Of a DNA stretch of 64,000 bases, positions 38,391 through 48,096 are shown piece by piece. A program made the translations under genes and the position numbers. A model generated the notes under the pieces. That model was not told where the DNA came from and searched no databases. It saw only the letters and a program-made list of their open reading frames with translations. The stretch covers positions 248,001 through 312,000 of the forward strand of contig JALONQ010000001.1 in assembly GCA_025454835.1 (NCBI GenBank), given 5' to 3'. Position 1 is the first letter of the stretch. Each line of letters starts with the position of its first letter. The DNA comes from Bacteroidota bacterium. GTDB taxonomy: Bacteria > Bacteroidota > Ignavibacteria > UBA10030.

Positions 38391-39617
38391 CTAAGGTCTC
38401 GGAGGGACTCCTTTCTCCTCGAGCTGACGGATGCGCGCCGAGAAGACCGGACCGAGTTCCGCACCGTTCTCGATCGCCTTTGCATACGCCAACCAGCGAT
38501 CGAACGTCTTCCGGTCGTCTCTCAACGCCGCTTGTTCGGCAAGTGTCAACGCGGCATTCGTCACGATCCGGACGATGCTCTTGGTACCCACCCGTCGAAC
38601 CGGGCTTCGATCCTGATCGCTGACCCACGGTCCGAAGAACGCCTCGGGTTCAAACGACGAGAGGGCTTTGTCGATCGTCGTCACGTCGGGCCGGTCTCGA
38701 CGTTCCCTGAGCACCGCCGTGAAGGCTCCGCAGAACTGCAGCGGATCGCCCACCTTCGCGATCACTTCCTCGTCCACGGTCGATGCAAAGGCGATGGGTC
38801 GCGGGGAGTTCCCTTCACGCCACATCTTGGCCCAACCTGCAATGATCTGATCAGAGGGCAGGACGGGCTCACCCCGCTCCGAAGGGCGCGGCGCAAGCGC
38901 GTCCAGTTCCCGATCTGCGAACGGCAACGGAACGCCCTTCTCATCGCGCAGGTAGCGCGCGTACCAAGCCATGTTCAACGTGCCTCGGTTCACGAGCACC
39001 ACATCGGTCCGCAGCCCTTCTACGTCCTGCAGCATTGCCACAGGGTAGGTATCCATGTCGCCATTGGTGAGGAGGACGGCTTTTTGCGGAAGGCCCGCCA
39101 GCACCCATCGGTTGTAGTTCAGCAACGCCGGAGTGAAGAATGCCGACTGCTCGAGTCGCCTCGTTGACTCACCGATCAGCGCCTTCTCGCCACGGCGTAT
39201 CGCTTCGCCCCAGATGATGAGCCACGGATGTCCGTCGGACGGATCGCATCGGCTGGCCGCCAGCAGGTGCGCCCAAGAAGTGTCGGCATTGGTCCCTGAC
39301 CAGTTGCGGGCCACCGGGATCGTTGCTTCGGCTATGACGTAGTGGGCAAATGAAAGACACGGGTCGAGCAGGAGCGCTCCACGAGCCGTTTCGACGGCTC
39401 GCTCAGGCGATCCGGTCCGGCGGTACGAATCGGCCAGGTATGCCAGCGTCAGGGCATCGGCACTATCGGAGGCTGCTCTTGCTTCAAAGACCTCCCTGGC
39501 CTTGTCGATCTGGTTCGCACGATGGAAGGCGAGGCCCTTCTGGAAGGTCGGAACGTTGTCCTGGCATCCGAAAGAGACCGCGACAACGAGCAGGAGCAAT
39601 ATGCGGATATGTGGCAT
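38391..39617 (-). CDS. TPR-containing lipoprotein
   Basis: The 408-residue protein has a lipoprotein signal with lipobox VSFGC (C18) after a start at 39617 with AAGGAG upstream. A TPR-like repeat region occupies residues ~25-100 (KGLAFHRANQIDKAREVFEA then LTLAYLADSYRRTGSPERAV). The middle has LLTNGDMDTYPVAMLQDVEG and VVLVNRGTLNMAWYARYL, very similar to the GDNDTFPLWYLQ-type motif in the C-terminal part of DUF2723 membrane proteins of Bacteroidetes. Probably periplasmic and membrane anchored; function unknown. Confidence 0.82.
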   Translation of the reverse strand: MPHIRILLLLVVAVSFGCQDNVPTFQKGLAFHRANQIDKAREVFEARAASDSADALTLAYLADSYRRTGSPERAVETARGALLLDPCLSFAHYVIAEATIPVARNWSGTNADTSWAHLLAASRCDPSDGHPWLIIWGEAIRRGEKALIGESTRRLEQSAFFTPALLNYNRWVLAGLPQKAVLLTNGDMDTYPVAMLQDVEGLRTDVVLVNRGTLNMAWYARYLRDEKGVPLPFADRELDALAPRPSERGEPVLPSDQIIAGWAKMWREGNSPRPIAFASTVDEEVIAKVGDPLQFCGAFTAVLRERRDRPDVTTIDKALSSFEPEAFFGPWVSDQDRSPVRRVGTKSIVRIVTNAALTLAEQAALRDDRKTFDRWLAYAKAIENGAELGPVFSARIRQLEEKGVPPRP

Positions 39618-39897
39618 AGTGGACTCCTTAATCAAGATGGTCTTGGGCGCCCGGAAGACCCGGGGTTGAGCCGGGCTAACGAGGATGGTAAGTTCCGCAA
39701 TGCATGGCTCATCAGCAAGCGGATGACGCGAAGTCGCTTTCAACTACCCCAATAGACACGTATTTTCGAACGCACCAACAACCTAAGAGTGACTTCCGTG
39801 GGCCCTGCTCGTCTTCTCGATCGGTATCCTGGTCTTCGTCGCGCATCTTTTCACTGCGCTCTTTGAGCGAACGAAGGTTCCTGACGTCCTCCTGCTG

Positions 39898-41034
39898 ATG
39901 CTCCTCGGCCTGCTGGCGGGTCCGATCCTGGGGCTGGTCGGTCCTGAGGACTTCGGAAAGCTCGGTGTTGTCTTGACGACGATCGCCCTGACCATCATCC
40001 TCGTCGAAGGCGGCACGACCTTGGAGATCCCGACGATCGTTCGATCGGCACGGGAGACCCTCACGCTGACCCTGATCTCGTTCGGAGCGACCGTCGCCAT
40101 CGCCACCGCCGTGATGGTGTGGGCCTTCGGAACCTCATGGCTCGTCGGCATGGCGTTGGGGACGATCATCGGCGGAACTTCCTCTGCCGTCGTCGTTCCC
40201 ATGGTCCGGGGACTCAAACTGAAGGAACCCAGCGGAACGGTGCTGGTCCTCGAATCCTCGCTGACGGATGTGCTCTGCATCGTACTAACCTACGGCGTCT
40301 TGGAGGCGATCGTCAGCACCCACGCGACCGCAGGAAAGGTCGTCGGAGGCGTCCTTGCCTCCTTTCTCTTCGCTGCTGTCATCGGCGTCGTCGGCGGTCA
40401 CCTCTGGCTGTTCGTCCTCGATCGTGTGCGTCAATTCCCGAACACCATCTTCACCACCTTCGCCTTCATCTTTATCCTCTACGGTTTCGCCGAGATGCTG
40501 GGATACAGCGGAGCCATCACGGCCCTTTCGTTCGGCATCACGCTCACCAACTTCCGGTATTTCCACTTCAACCGTCTGCCATTGCTCAAGCAGGTGCAAT
40601 GGAGCCGGCTCAACGATACCGAACGGATATTCTATGGAGAGATCGTCTTTCTGGTGAAGGTCTTCTTTTTCGTCTACCTCGGCCTGTCGATGCAGCTCGA
40701 AGGTTTCGAGTCCTTCCTGATCCCCATGTTGATCGTGACCGTGGTCTACGTCGGCCGATTGATCATTACCAAAGTGGTGGTCTCCCGCGAGATCCCGTGG
40801 TTCGAACGGTCGGTCATCTCCGTCATGGTCCCGAAAGGGCTCGCTGCCGCTGTCCTGGCCGGTCTCCCGGCACAATACGGCATCGCCGAAGCGGCCCTCC
40901 TGCAGGATATCGTGTATCGGACGATCCTGATCAGCATCGTGCTGACCGCGGCACTCGTACCGATCATCGACCGGGTGCCAGTCTACCGCCGGTTCTTTGG
41001 CGACACTGCTTCCTCGTCGACGCCAGCGACGTGA
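39898..41034 (+). CDS. Cation:proton antiporter (NhaP/CPA1-like), start uncertain
   Basis: The 378-residue transporter has 10-12 helices with LLAGPILGLVGPEDFGKLGV, IALTIILVEGGTTL, GGTSSAVVVPMVRGL and VMVPKGLAAAVLAGLP, all typical of CPA antiporters. The first helix (ALLVFSIGILVFVAHLFTA) lies upstream of the ATG at 39898, in an open frame that begins after a TGA at 39790. That frame has no ATG, GTG or TTG, so the real start may be CTG at 39805, or a base may be misread: one G fewer in the GGG at 39800-39802 would put a GTG in frame. The downstream convergent gene is separated by a hairpin. Confidence 0.85.
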   Translation: MLLGLLAGPILGLVGPEDFGKLGVVLTTIALTIILVEGGTTLEIPTIVRSARETLTLTLISFGATVAIATAVMVWAFGTSWLVGMALGTIIGGTSSAVVVPMVRGLKLKEPSGTVLVLESSLTDVLCIVLTYGVLEAIVSTHATAGKVVGGVLASFLFAAVIGVVGGHLWLFVLDRVRQFPNTIFTTFAFIFILYGFAEMLGYSGAITALSFGITLTNFRYFHFNRLPLLKQVQWSRLNDTERIFYGEIVFLVKVFFFVYLGLSMQLEGFESFLIPMLIVTVVYVGRLIITKVVVSREIPWFERSVISVMVPKGLAAAVLAGLPAQYGIAEAALLQDIVYRTILISIVLTAALVPIIDRVPVYRRFFGDTASSSTPAT

Positions 41035-41057
41035 CCGATCGACATCTCGACAATGGC

Positions 41058-41080
41058 AAGGCCCGCCATCGGCGGGCCTT
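41058..41080. terminator. Hairpin between convergent genes
   Basis: AAGGCCCGCC (41058-41067) pairs perfectly with GGCGGGCCTT (41071-41080) with a 3-base loop. It can serve the antiporter and the acyl-CoA synthetase genes. Confidence 0.65.
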
Positions 41081-41123
41081 CGCTGGTACACCTTGGACCA
41101 GAAAACGATCAGGAGGTCGCCGG

Positions 41124-42839
41124 CTACGCCGCCCGATGCTCTCCCGGATCGGCATACAAATACCGTTTGATCTTCTGCGTCGGCGTCTTCTCGAACGGCT
41201 CCGTTTGCTCGATGACGCGGGCGAGCTTCGAGAACGCCGAGACCTGTTCGTTCACGTGCAGACGGACCTGCTCGAGCAGCTGACGGATCCGCTCCTTCGC
41301 CTGCGATTCCGTCAGCCCCTGTTCGCTGAACTCGGCATCGAGCCGCTCGTAATCGAGAAAGATGCGTGCCACGAGCTGCCCCTGATCGCTGAAGACGAGC
41401 GACTCGAGGACGATGTCGAACCGGTTGATGACCGATTCGACAGCCTCCGGGTAGATATTCTCTCCGCTGGGACCCAGGATCACGTTCTTTTTGCGCCCGC
41501 GGATATAGAGATACCCGTCCTTGTCGAAAGAACCAAGGTCGCCCGTGCGGAACCATCCGTCAGACGTAAGAACCTCCGCCGTCCGTTCAGGATCGAGATA
41601 GTAGCCCTCCATCACGCCGGGCCCGCGGACGACGATCTCGCCGATCTCCGCTCCTGACGCACTCCCTTCGATCCTCACTTCGACACCCTGCAAGAGAGGG
41701 CCGATCGCGCGAAACCGCGACGTCTCGGCATTGCATCCGGCAACCAGCGGCGATGTCTCGGTCAACCCGTAGCCGATGGCATATGGAAAGTGCGCTTCGA
41801 TGAGAAACCGCTCCGCATCGGGCGCCAAGGCCGAGCCGCCGATCCCGAAGAATCGCAGGTGGCCTCCGAACATGGCCTTGAGCTTCTTGCCCGCCATCTT
41901 GTTGATGCGCCGCCGAAACACCGGAAGGCGGTAGAGCATTCTGATCGCGCGCTTCTTCTGGATCTCCTTCATCACACCTGATTTGATGACCTTCTCGATG
42001 ATCAACGGCACGGTCAACATGGCGGTGGGCTTGACGGAGGAGAGCGCCGGAAGGAGCACCGGCGCCGTGGGAGGCTTGCGCAGATACGTGACGGAAGCCC
42101 CGCGAAGCACCGGAAGGACGAGACCGAGCGTGCATTCGTACACGTGTGCCAGAGGCAGCACCGAGAGCATTCGGTCCTCCGGGCCGATCTCAGGGATCCG
42201 GGCCGACGCCTCGGCATTCCACACAATGTTGCGATGGGTCAGAACGACCCCTTTGGAATGACCCGTCGTCCCCGACGTGTAGATGATGGAGGCGACGTCG
42301 TCTTGCGTAACGTTCGTCTTGAGCCGTCCGGCAAACTTCAGGGCCTTGTTCCGCACCTTCCGGAGCTCCTTGCCGCCGTCGCGGATCAGCGTGCGGAGCT
42401 TGTCCTTTGGCGTCCTCGGATGGACGTGGGAAAGATTGTCCAGAAGCACGACGGCCAGGAACGTGCCTTCGTCGATCGATTCGACCTTTTGGTAGGTCCG
42501 TTCGGAAACGAAGGCGATCTTGCAGCCGGAATGGCGGAGGATGTGGTGTACCTCCGTTGTGTGAAACTCCGGCAGTATGGGCACCGCCACCGCACCCATC
42601 GTCGTCACCGCGAAGTAGGCGATGGCCCAGTTCGGACTGCTCTCACCCAGGATCGCGACGCGGTCGCCATGCGTCACGCCCTGTTCGCGCAGGAAGTGTT
42701 GCAGATGATTGACCTCGTGCTGCAGATCAGAGAAGCTCAACGGGGGCTCGTCGACAAACCCAAGGGCGGGGCGATTACGGAAGAGTCGGACGCTTCGCTC
42801 CAGAACGTTCGTCAGCGTTCGTTCGGTCAATGGTTCCAT
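41124..42839 (-). CDS. Long-chain acyl-CoA synthetase (AMP-forming)
   Basis: The 571-residue enzyme activates fatty acids by adenylation and CoA transfer. Motifs: P-loop YTSGTTGHSKGV, YGLTETSPLVAG, GWFRTGDLGSFDKDGYL and RKKNVILGPSGENIYPE, which is the FACS-type A8 region, with a C-terminal catalytic lysine motif KTPTQKIKRYL. The start ATG at 42839 gives MEPLTERTLTNVLERS; upstream in-frame sequence adds unconserved residues. The bulky N-terminal region and the absence of a signal indicate a cytoplasmic or peripheral membrane enzyme. Confidence 0.93.
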   Translation of the reverse strand: MEPLTERTLTNVLERSVRLFRNRPALGFVDEPPLSFSDLQHEVNHLQHFLREQGVTHGDRVAILGESSPNWAIAYFAVTTMGAVAVPILPEFHTTEVHHILRHSGCKIAFVSERTYQKVESIDEGTFLAVVLLDNLSHVHPRTPKDKLRTLIRDGGKELRKVRNKALKFAGRLKTNVTQDDVASIIYTSGTTGHSKGVVLTHRNIVWNAEASARIPEIGPEDRMLSVLPLAHVYECTLGLVLPVLRGASVTYLRKPPTAPVLLPALSSVKPTAMLTVPLIIEKVIKSGVMKEIQKKRAIRMLYRLPVFRRRINKMAGKKLKAMFGGHLRFFGIGGSALAPDAERFLIEAHFPYAIGYGLTETSPLVAGCNAETSRFRAIGPLLQGVEVRIEGSASGAEIGEIVVRGPGVMEGYYLDPERTAEVLTSDGWFRTGDLGSFDKDGYLYIRGRKKNVILGPSGENIYPEAVESVINRFDIVLESLVFSDQGQLVARIFLDYERLDAEFSEQGLTESQAKERIRQLLEQVRLHVNEQVSAFSKLARVIEQTEPFEKTPTQKIKRYLYADPGEHRAA

Positions 42840-43040
42840 GGGGCATTCTCCTGACTCGCGCCGACAGGCCGCCGGCGGCCTCGCAAAGGTAGCGACTTTT
42901 TCCATCGAGTTGCTTCCCCCGATTCCGAACTGTGAGAACGCCCTCGGGCACGACGTGTACGACGAGCGCGGGCCTGTGACGGGAGCATTGGATGCGACCG
43001 GGTGAAGCGGGGTGTTTCTGACGGAGAAGCCTTCCACGCC

Positions 43041-43639
43041 ATGATCCCCGATACCCGGACACTGGCCATCGAGACGGCGATGGCTCTGTTCATTCAGGTC
43101 CTGTATCTCCTGTTCCTCCACCGGGCCACGAAGACCTATTCCGGTTTCCGGTCATGGGTCTGAAGCGGAGCCACGGGGTTCATCGGCCTCCTGTTGCTTG
43201 GAGCGCGCGGGCTCATTCCCGACATCCTCTCGATCGTCATGTCGCAGACCGCACTCGCGGCAAGCGTGCTCCCGCTCGTTTCTGGATCGATCCAATTCAC
43301 CGGCACGGGCGTCCCACGCACGCCGCTCGTCGGCATCGGCTCGTTCATCTTCCTCCTGCAGGCCACGGCGACGATCCTGTGCGCGTCATAACAACGATCA
43401 TCGTGGGGCTTGTCGTGTTGAACGCCCAGCGCGTGGAGCAGCACCTGATCAAAGCTCGCAACGAGGTCAAGGCGCTGCAGGGCATCATGCCCATTTGCAC
43501 ATGGTGCAGGAAGATCCGTCACGACTCGGGCTCGTGGCAACAGATCGAAGAGTACGTCAGAGCTCATGCAGACGTGGACTTCTCGCACGGGACCTGGCCA
43601 GACTGTCTCAGCAAGTACTTGGAAGGGACGGAACCATGA
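43041..43639 (+). pseudogene. Decayed membrane sensor gene with a zinc-ribbon-like C-terminus
   Basis: The frame from ATG 43041 reads a membrane sensor start (ALFIQVLYLLFLHRATKTYS, then GFRSWV). It hits a TGA at 43161-43163 and continues in the same frame as GFIGLLLLGARGLIPDILSI, ending at a TAA at 43389. A frame change then links to VGLVVLNAQRVEQHLIKARN and the conserved tail IMPICTWCRKIRHDSGSW with FSHGTWPDC. That tail normally has a second C-x-x-C; here one cysteine is tryptophan. The layout matches the sensor domain of diguanylate-cyclase or histidine-kinase-like proteins. One stop, one frameshift and one lost cysteine argue for a recent pseudogene. Confidence 0.72.
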
Positions 43640-44000
43640 GGCGGGCTTCGATGGGGAAGACCATGAGACAACGCCACCGTCGGCTTTCTGCTCGAACTCA
43701 TGCTCAGGCGGGGCGACAACTCGACGGCCAATTGACGGTGAAGATGCAACCCGAGGGCGATTTCCGGACGACGATCGAATGCGTCGACCAGCACGGCCTG
43801 GTCCTGAGCACTCTGCCGGGGCCGATGGCGTCCAACCGGCTCACGGACCAAGAGGGGTATCACAGATCTCACGCGACGGATTCGGCCGTTCGGTGGAGCG
43901 GGTCCAGCCCGTCCGGGTGACGCACGACCAAGTCACGAATGACCGAGGACACAGATTCCCAAGCGATCGACCGGGTTTCTCGGTTCGACCCGCGTGGCCT
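43640..44000. other. Gap after the decayed sensor gene
   Basis: A 94-residue frame starts at 43636 with an ATGA overlap, but its composition (Arg/Ser/Gly-rich tail) and lack of any recognisable domain make it doubtful. I see no other signal here. Confidence 0.4.
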
Positions 44001-44813
44001 TCATTCTCTCATCCACGCAAAGATCGTGTTGAAAAGCTCGCCTGTGAGGTGATGACCTCCATCGTATTGATGGGCGAACACGTCGTATCCATAGGCAGCC
44101 AGGAAGTTGGCCTGCCTGACGTATTCTCCCCTGGTGACGTTGGCATCGTGGATGCCCCTTGCGATGAAGATCCTGACATGGGTGGCCCGCGCGATGTGGT
44201 AGGCGGAGAGCAATGCGCCCTCGCGATCGATCTCAGGAAGGGAGCCTCCCACGGCAACAATTCCTCCGATCGTTGACGGTGACGTCAATCCCACCATGTA
44301 AGCGAGCGAAGCTCCCTGGGAGAATCCGAAGACCACAACCCCTTTCACTTTGTGGCGGGAGCAGACTTCACGGATCGCCGCCTGGACACCCTCGACGCTT
44401 CGACGGTCGGCTTCTGCCCACTTTCGTCTCTCTGTGGTCTCCAGATACCACGAGTATCCAGTCGTACCTCCACTCTGGCTGAGATACTGGCCTTCGGGAG
44501 CTGCAAGAATGACATCCCGCACGCGAAAGGCACGACAATACGCGAGGAGCGCCTCGGCGGTGCCGCCACGTCCGTGAAGAACCACGAGGAGTGGGAGAGC
44601 CATGGTGCTGTCGTAGCCTTCCGGCAGGTCCACCAAGGTCGTCTCCATGTGGCCCGCGTGGCTCACGAGCAGGCGCTCCTGGCTCCATGAGACAGGTGCA
44701 CCGCCGATGCCGGGGAACCTGCACGACACAACGAACAGGCATACGGCATAGGCCGCGTATCGAACCGTCAGCCCTTGGGCTGGATGTCTCTGCTTCAATG
44801 CCTGCGGTATCAC
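44001..44813 (-). CDS. Alpha/beta-hydrolase esterase, lipoprotein-like
   Basis: The 270-residue protein has the nucleophile elbow GFSQGAS (S165), an oxyanion region LLVVLHGRGGTAEALL and later GIHDANV and YDGGHHL, which supply the acid and the histidine. This matches the phospholipase/carboxylesterase branch. Residues 17-31 form a hydrophobic leader ending in FVVSC, a possible lipobox (C31), so it may be anchored on the outside of the inner membrane. It stands apart from its neighbours by gaps of ~360 and ~570 bases. Confidence 0.85.
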   Translation of the reverse strand: MIPQALKQRHPAQGLTVRYAAYAVCLFVVSCRFPGIGGAPVSWSQERLLVSHAGHMETTLVDLPEGYDSTMALPLLVVLHGRGGTAEALLAYCRAFRVRDVILAAPEGQYLSQSGGTTGYSWYLETTERRKWAEADRRSVEGVQAAIREVCSRHKVKGVVVFGFSQGASLAYMVGLTSPSTIGGIVAVGGSLPEIDREGALLSAYHIARATHVRIFIARGIHDANVTRGEYVRQANFLAAYGYDVFAHQYDGGHHLTGELFNTIFAWMRE

Positions 44814-45380
44814 GAAGGTTGACCGTGAGTCCGTGAACCTATCCCTCCTCGTCTGTCTCCATGGTTGGCTCGGGAGGCCAGATCGATCTGGTGGATGAAG
44901 TCAGGGCCCTCTGGCTGCCTCAGATGATACGACACCAGATCAGAGAGGTTTCCGCCCTGATGAAAGCTCGGTTGACAGATGGTGGGTCGAGGCACATCGC
45001 GCCGACGTACTGGCCAGGCTGCGGAGGTCGCCGGATCGTCGGCCCAACTGGTTTGCTGGAGTCCCCGGCAGCCAAAGAACCAACAGTGTCGGCCCCCCTT
45101 TTCTGGCCCATTCCTGCTGACGGGTTCTGCCACCGAAAGGCGAGCGGACAGGAGGCCGGAGGGGACCTGATTTGAGGAGCGGCGGATCGACTCCGCGCGA
45201 GTCGCTGTTGAGAACAAGCCGTGATGGTGGGAGGTGATCCTCAAGCCTCGGCGCCGAGTACGATCACCGGTTCGATCCCCCTCGATCGAAGATACGACGG
45301 TGTTTGAGGCCGCCGCACACCGCTTCAACTCTACACCTGTCGTGAACGAAGGCACGGCGCTTGGCGTCGTCTCCTCGCCC
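44814..45380. other. 567-base gap without a supported gene
   Basis: Frames on both strands (for example 44861-45175 plus and 44810-45355 minus) are open but have no recognisable domain, ribosome site or neighbour coupling. It may hold decayed sequence. Confidence 0.4.
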
Positions 45381-46805
45381 CTACGCCAGATCCGCCTCCG
45401 TTGCCACCGACATCCGCCTCTCGCGGATCCTGTAGATGAACCACGCAGGAACCAAGAAACTCAGGACCCCTGCGACCAACTTGAACTCAAAAGCCCACGC
45501 ATTCTCCACTCCGGCACCTGGCACGAAGGCAAGCAGCACACCTCCTGTTGTCACAACGAATCCCACGACCGCGGCCAGCCTCAATATCGCCAGTCGACGG
45601 AAGTATCCGCTCTCGCCGAGGGCCGACTGTCCGTTGACCGTGAACCGGAACAGCGCCGCGAACATGTACAAGTACGGGATAAGCTGGAGAATGATCGTGG
45701 TCTGCAGAAGACTCAAATACATGTCGTGGACCGAGGCCCCTATGGCATTGAGCAGGATGAAGAGACTCGAGGCCATTCCCTGGACGATCAGCGAGATGTG
45801 CGGCGTAGCGTACCTCGGATGAAGGCGGGCGAGTGCGGAAGGAAGATAGCGATCAAGGCCGATGACAAACGGAATGCGCGCCGACCCCGCCAGCCACGCC
45901 GACGTGTTCCCGGCGGCATTGAAGGTCATGAGGAGCGCGATGGGAATGACGAGCCACGGAAGCTCCAGATCGGTGACAGCTTTCTGTACTCCCTGGAGGA
46001 TACCGTCGATGACGCCGATCTCGGCGGCAGGGATCGTCAACTGCAACGCATACGTGGCCAACACATAGATCACGACGGTGACCCCACCGGCGATCAGGGC
46101 CGCCTTGGGCATCAGGCGCCGCGGCTCTTTGATCTCGTCACCGAGGACCGACCCGAGTTCCAGGCCGACGTAGTTCAGACAGACGATGCTCAGAAGCGAA
46201 AGGACGCGCCAATCAGCGGCGACCGTCGACAGGTCGAACGTCATCTCAGTCGCGGGGGCGCCATGGGTCTGGAGGGCAATATACCCGACTGTCAGCACCA
46301 TGCCGGTCGTGAGCACCGTCCCTGCCACCCCGAGCCGCTGGACCCACTTGCCCACTCCCCAGCCCAAGACATTGAGACCGGTGATCGCCCACAGCAAGGC
46401 GAGCGAAGCCAGCGACAGGAGGACTGGATCGGCAGAGAGCGGAGCCGTCGCTTCGCCCCCGATGAACGCCGCGAAGCCGATCATGTAGAACAGAAGCGTC
46501 GGGATGTAGAAGATGTTGTTCGCCCAGTAGCACCAGCCTGACATGAAACCGTGGAATTCGCCGAACGCGATCTTGCTCCACTGATAGATGCCGCCTTCTT
46601 GTGGAAAGCGGCTCGTGAGTTCGATGACCGCGATGCCTTGTGGGACGAAGAAGAAGAGGAAGCCCAGAAACCAGAAGAGGATGGCGTTGGGACCAGCGCC
46701 CGCGACGACCGGGACGCTGTTCAAGTTCACCAGCGCGGCAATGAGGAAGAAGCTGAGGTCAGAGAGGCCGAGAACGCGCCGCAAGTGCGGCTGGTTGTTT
46801 TCCAA
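45381..46805 (-). CDS. APC-family amino acid permease
   Basis: The 474-residue transporter has about 12 helices. The first helix region LSFFLIAALVNLNSVPVVAG is an APC-type helix break but lacks the usual GxG. Later SRFPQEGGIYQWSKIAFGEF and LNYVGLELGSVLGDEIKEP are typical of the glutamate:GABA antiporter/YjeM-like branch. It differs from the two permeases at 17-20 kb. Substrate unknown; no partner decarboxylase is near. Confidence 0.9.
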   Translation of the reverse strand: MENNQPHLRRVLGLSDLSFFLIAALVNLNSVPVVAGAGPNAILFWFLGFLFFFVPQGIAVIELTSRFPQEGGIYQWSKIAFGEFHGFMSGWCYWANNIFYIPTLLFYMIGFAAFIGGEATAPLSADPVLLSLASLALLWAITGLNVLGWGVGKWVQRLGVAGTVLTTGMVLTVGYIALQTHGAPATEMTFDLSTVAADWRVLSLLSIVCLNYVGLELGSVLGDEIKEPRRLMPKAALIAGGVTVVIYVLATYALQLTIPAAEIGVIDGILQGVQKAVTDLELPWLVIPIALLMTFNAAGNTSAWLAGSARIPFVIGLDRYLPSALARLHPRYATPHISLIVQGMASSLFILLNAIGASVHDMYLSLLQTTIILQLIPYLYMFAALFRFTVNGQSALGESGYFRRLAILRLAAVVGFVVTTGGVLLAFVPGAGVENAWAFEFKLVAGVLSFLVPAWFIYRIRERRMSVATEADLA

Positions 46806-47121
46806 TTCCTGTGGATCTCTCCTGAGGGCGATCGAGCGGATTCAATATTGTCGATTCGCGACTGACATGCAACCGACCCTTGACATGATCGAAGGCCCCG
46901 AGGCGAGATGCGCCTCCTCACCGGCGGTGGTTGGCGTCCCGGCGATCGTCTTGCCGCCTCATGCCGTCGGTCTCGGCTCTCGGATCACCTTCTCTCCATG
47001 GGCGCTGCCAACCCGTTGACACCGGAGGTCATCGCACCAAAACGGCTTGCAATTTTCCAAGAATTGCGCGTTCGTATGATGACTGAATAACACGTCCCGA
47101 TCTCGTCCGAAGAGCGTTCCC
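46806..47121. other. Divergent gap between the permease and SPFH genes
   Basis: I see no gene here. A TTGACA hexamer is present at 47017, but without a matching -10 at proper spacing. Confidence 0.35.
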
Positions 47122-48087
47122 ATGGAATTCCTCCTTGTGCTGTGCGTCCTCGTCCTCGCCTACGTGGTGTTCGAGTATCGCCTCCGGAAGCCTGATCAGA
47201 TCATACTTCGCGAGACCGGAAAAGGACTGGCAATCCGCACCGGCTATTTGTTTCCACGCCATTTCAGCCTTCCGGTAAGTCGCACGGCTCACTCGTTCAC
47301 GCAGGTCATCGACGCCTCCGCCCGAGGGAACATTGAGATCCGCGTTCGGTTGGCGGTCACGGTCGCTCCATCGCTCAAGGACCTTGGCACGCTGATGCGT
47401 GTGGGCGGTTGGAAGACCGACGCCGTTGCACGGGCCGCCAAGGAACTGGAGATGGTCCTGCTCGGTGCGGTCAAAGGTTCAACCGAGCAGCAGGAGCTCC
47501 ATGAGATCGGGTCAGATCGTCTGCGCAACCACCTGGTCCAGCACCTGAGCGCCAGCACGCAAGCCCACGGGCTTGAGATCGTGTCGCTCACCGTGGCCTC
47601 GGTCGACCCGGCAAACCCCCAGATCGCGGAAGCCATGCGTCAGCGCGAGCAAGCCAGGATCCTTGAACAGGCAGAGATCCTGAGCCAGGAGGCCCGCATC
47701 GCAGCGGCGAAAGCCCGTCTGAAGGCCGACGAAGAGATCGCGTCGCTTGAACATACCCTGGAGCTTCGGAGGATCGAGCTCAAGCGCGCTCAAGCAGAGA
47801 AGGAATCGGCACTGGCCGCCGAACGGGCCGCCCATGAGGCGCGACTCCGGAAACTCCAGCTGGACGTCGACAAAGAAGAACTTCGACTTCTCAAGGACCA
47901 CCCCGAGCTCCTGTTGTTGACCCCGCAGGCCGCCCGCCTCGCCGAAGCCAGTCAGTCCTTGAAGAACGCCCGCACCGTGGTGTCACTTTCCCCCTCCGAA
48001 ATGCCTCAGGGGAACGACCTCATCGGCGTGCTGCACGGTCTGTTGCAGGGCGCGCTCGAGACGGTCAGGAAAAAGAAGTCCACCTAG
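47122..48087 (+). CDS. SPFH (band 7/stomatin-like) domain protein
   Basis: The 321-residue protein has one N-terminal membrane helix (FLLVLCVLVLAYVVFEY). An SPFH domain follows (residues ~30-170, with SFTQVIDASARGNIEIRVRL and GLEIVSLTVASVDPANP). Then comes a long charged helix/coiled coil (residues ~180-265, AKARLKADEEIASLEHTLEL), as in flotillin/stomatin assemblies that form membrane rings. It is 9 bases upstream of the 1866-residue gene, so the two are surely one unit, and the SPFH protein may recruit the large protein to the membrane. Confidence 0.85.
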   Translation: MEFLLVLCVLVLAYVVFEYRLRKPDQIILRETGKGLAIRTGYLFPRHFSLPVSRTAHSFTQVIDASARGNIEIRVRLAVTVAPSLKDLGTLMRVGGWKTDAVARAAKELEMVLLGAVKGSTEQQELHEIGSDRLRNHLVQHLSASTQAHGLEIVSLTVASVDPANPQIAEAMRQREQARILEQAEILSQEARIAAAKARLKADEEIASLEHTLELRRIELKRAQAEKESALAAERAAHEARLRKLQLDVDKEELRLLKDHPELLLLTPQAARLAEASQSLKNARTVVSLSPSEMPQGNDLIGVLHGLLQGALETVRKKKST

Positions 48088-48096
48088 CCGGCTCCC

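Noticed and set aside
43636-43920. 94-codon frame with ATGA overlap at the end of the decayed sensor gene
   Set aside because: The overlap is suggestive, but the product is Arg/Ser/Gly-rich and unlike any family I know; the preceding gene is already broken.
45234-46541. 435-codon plus-strand frame opposite the third permease
   Set aside because: Very charged product with no domain; the minus-strand permease is certain.
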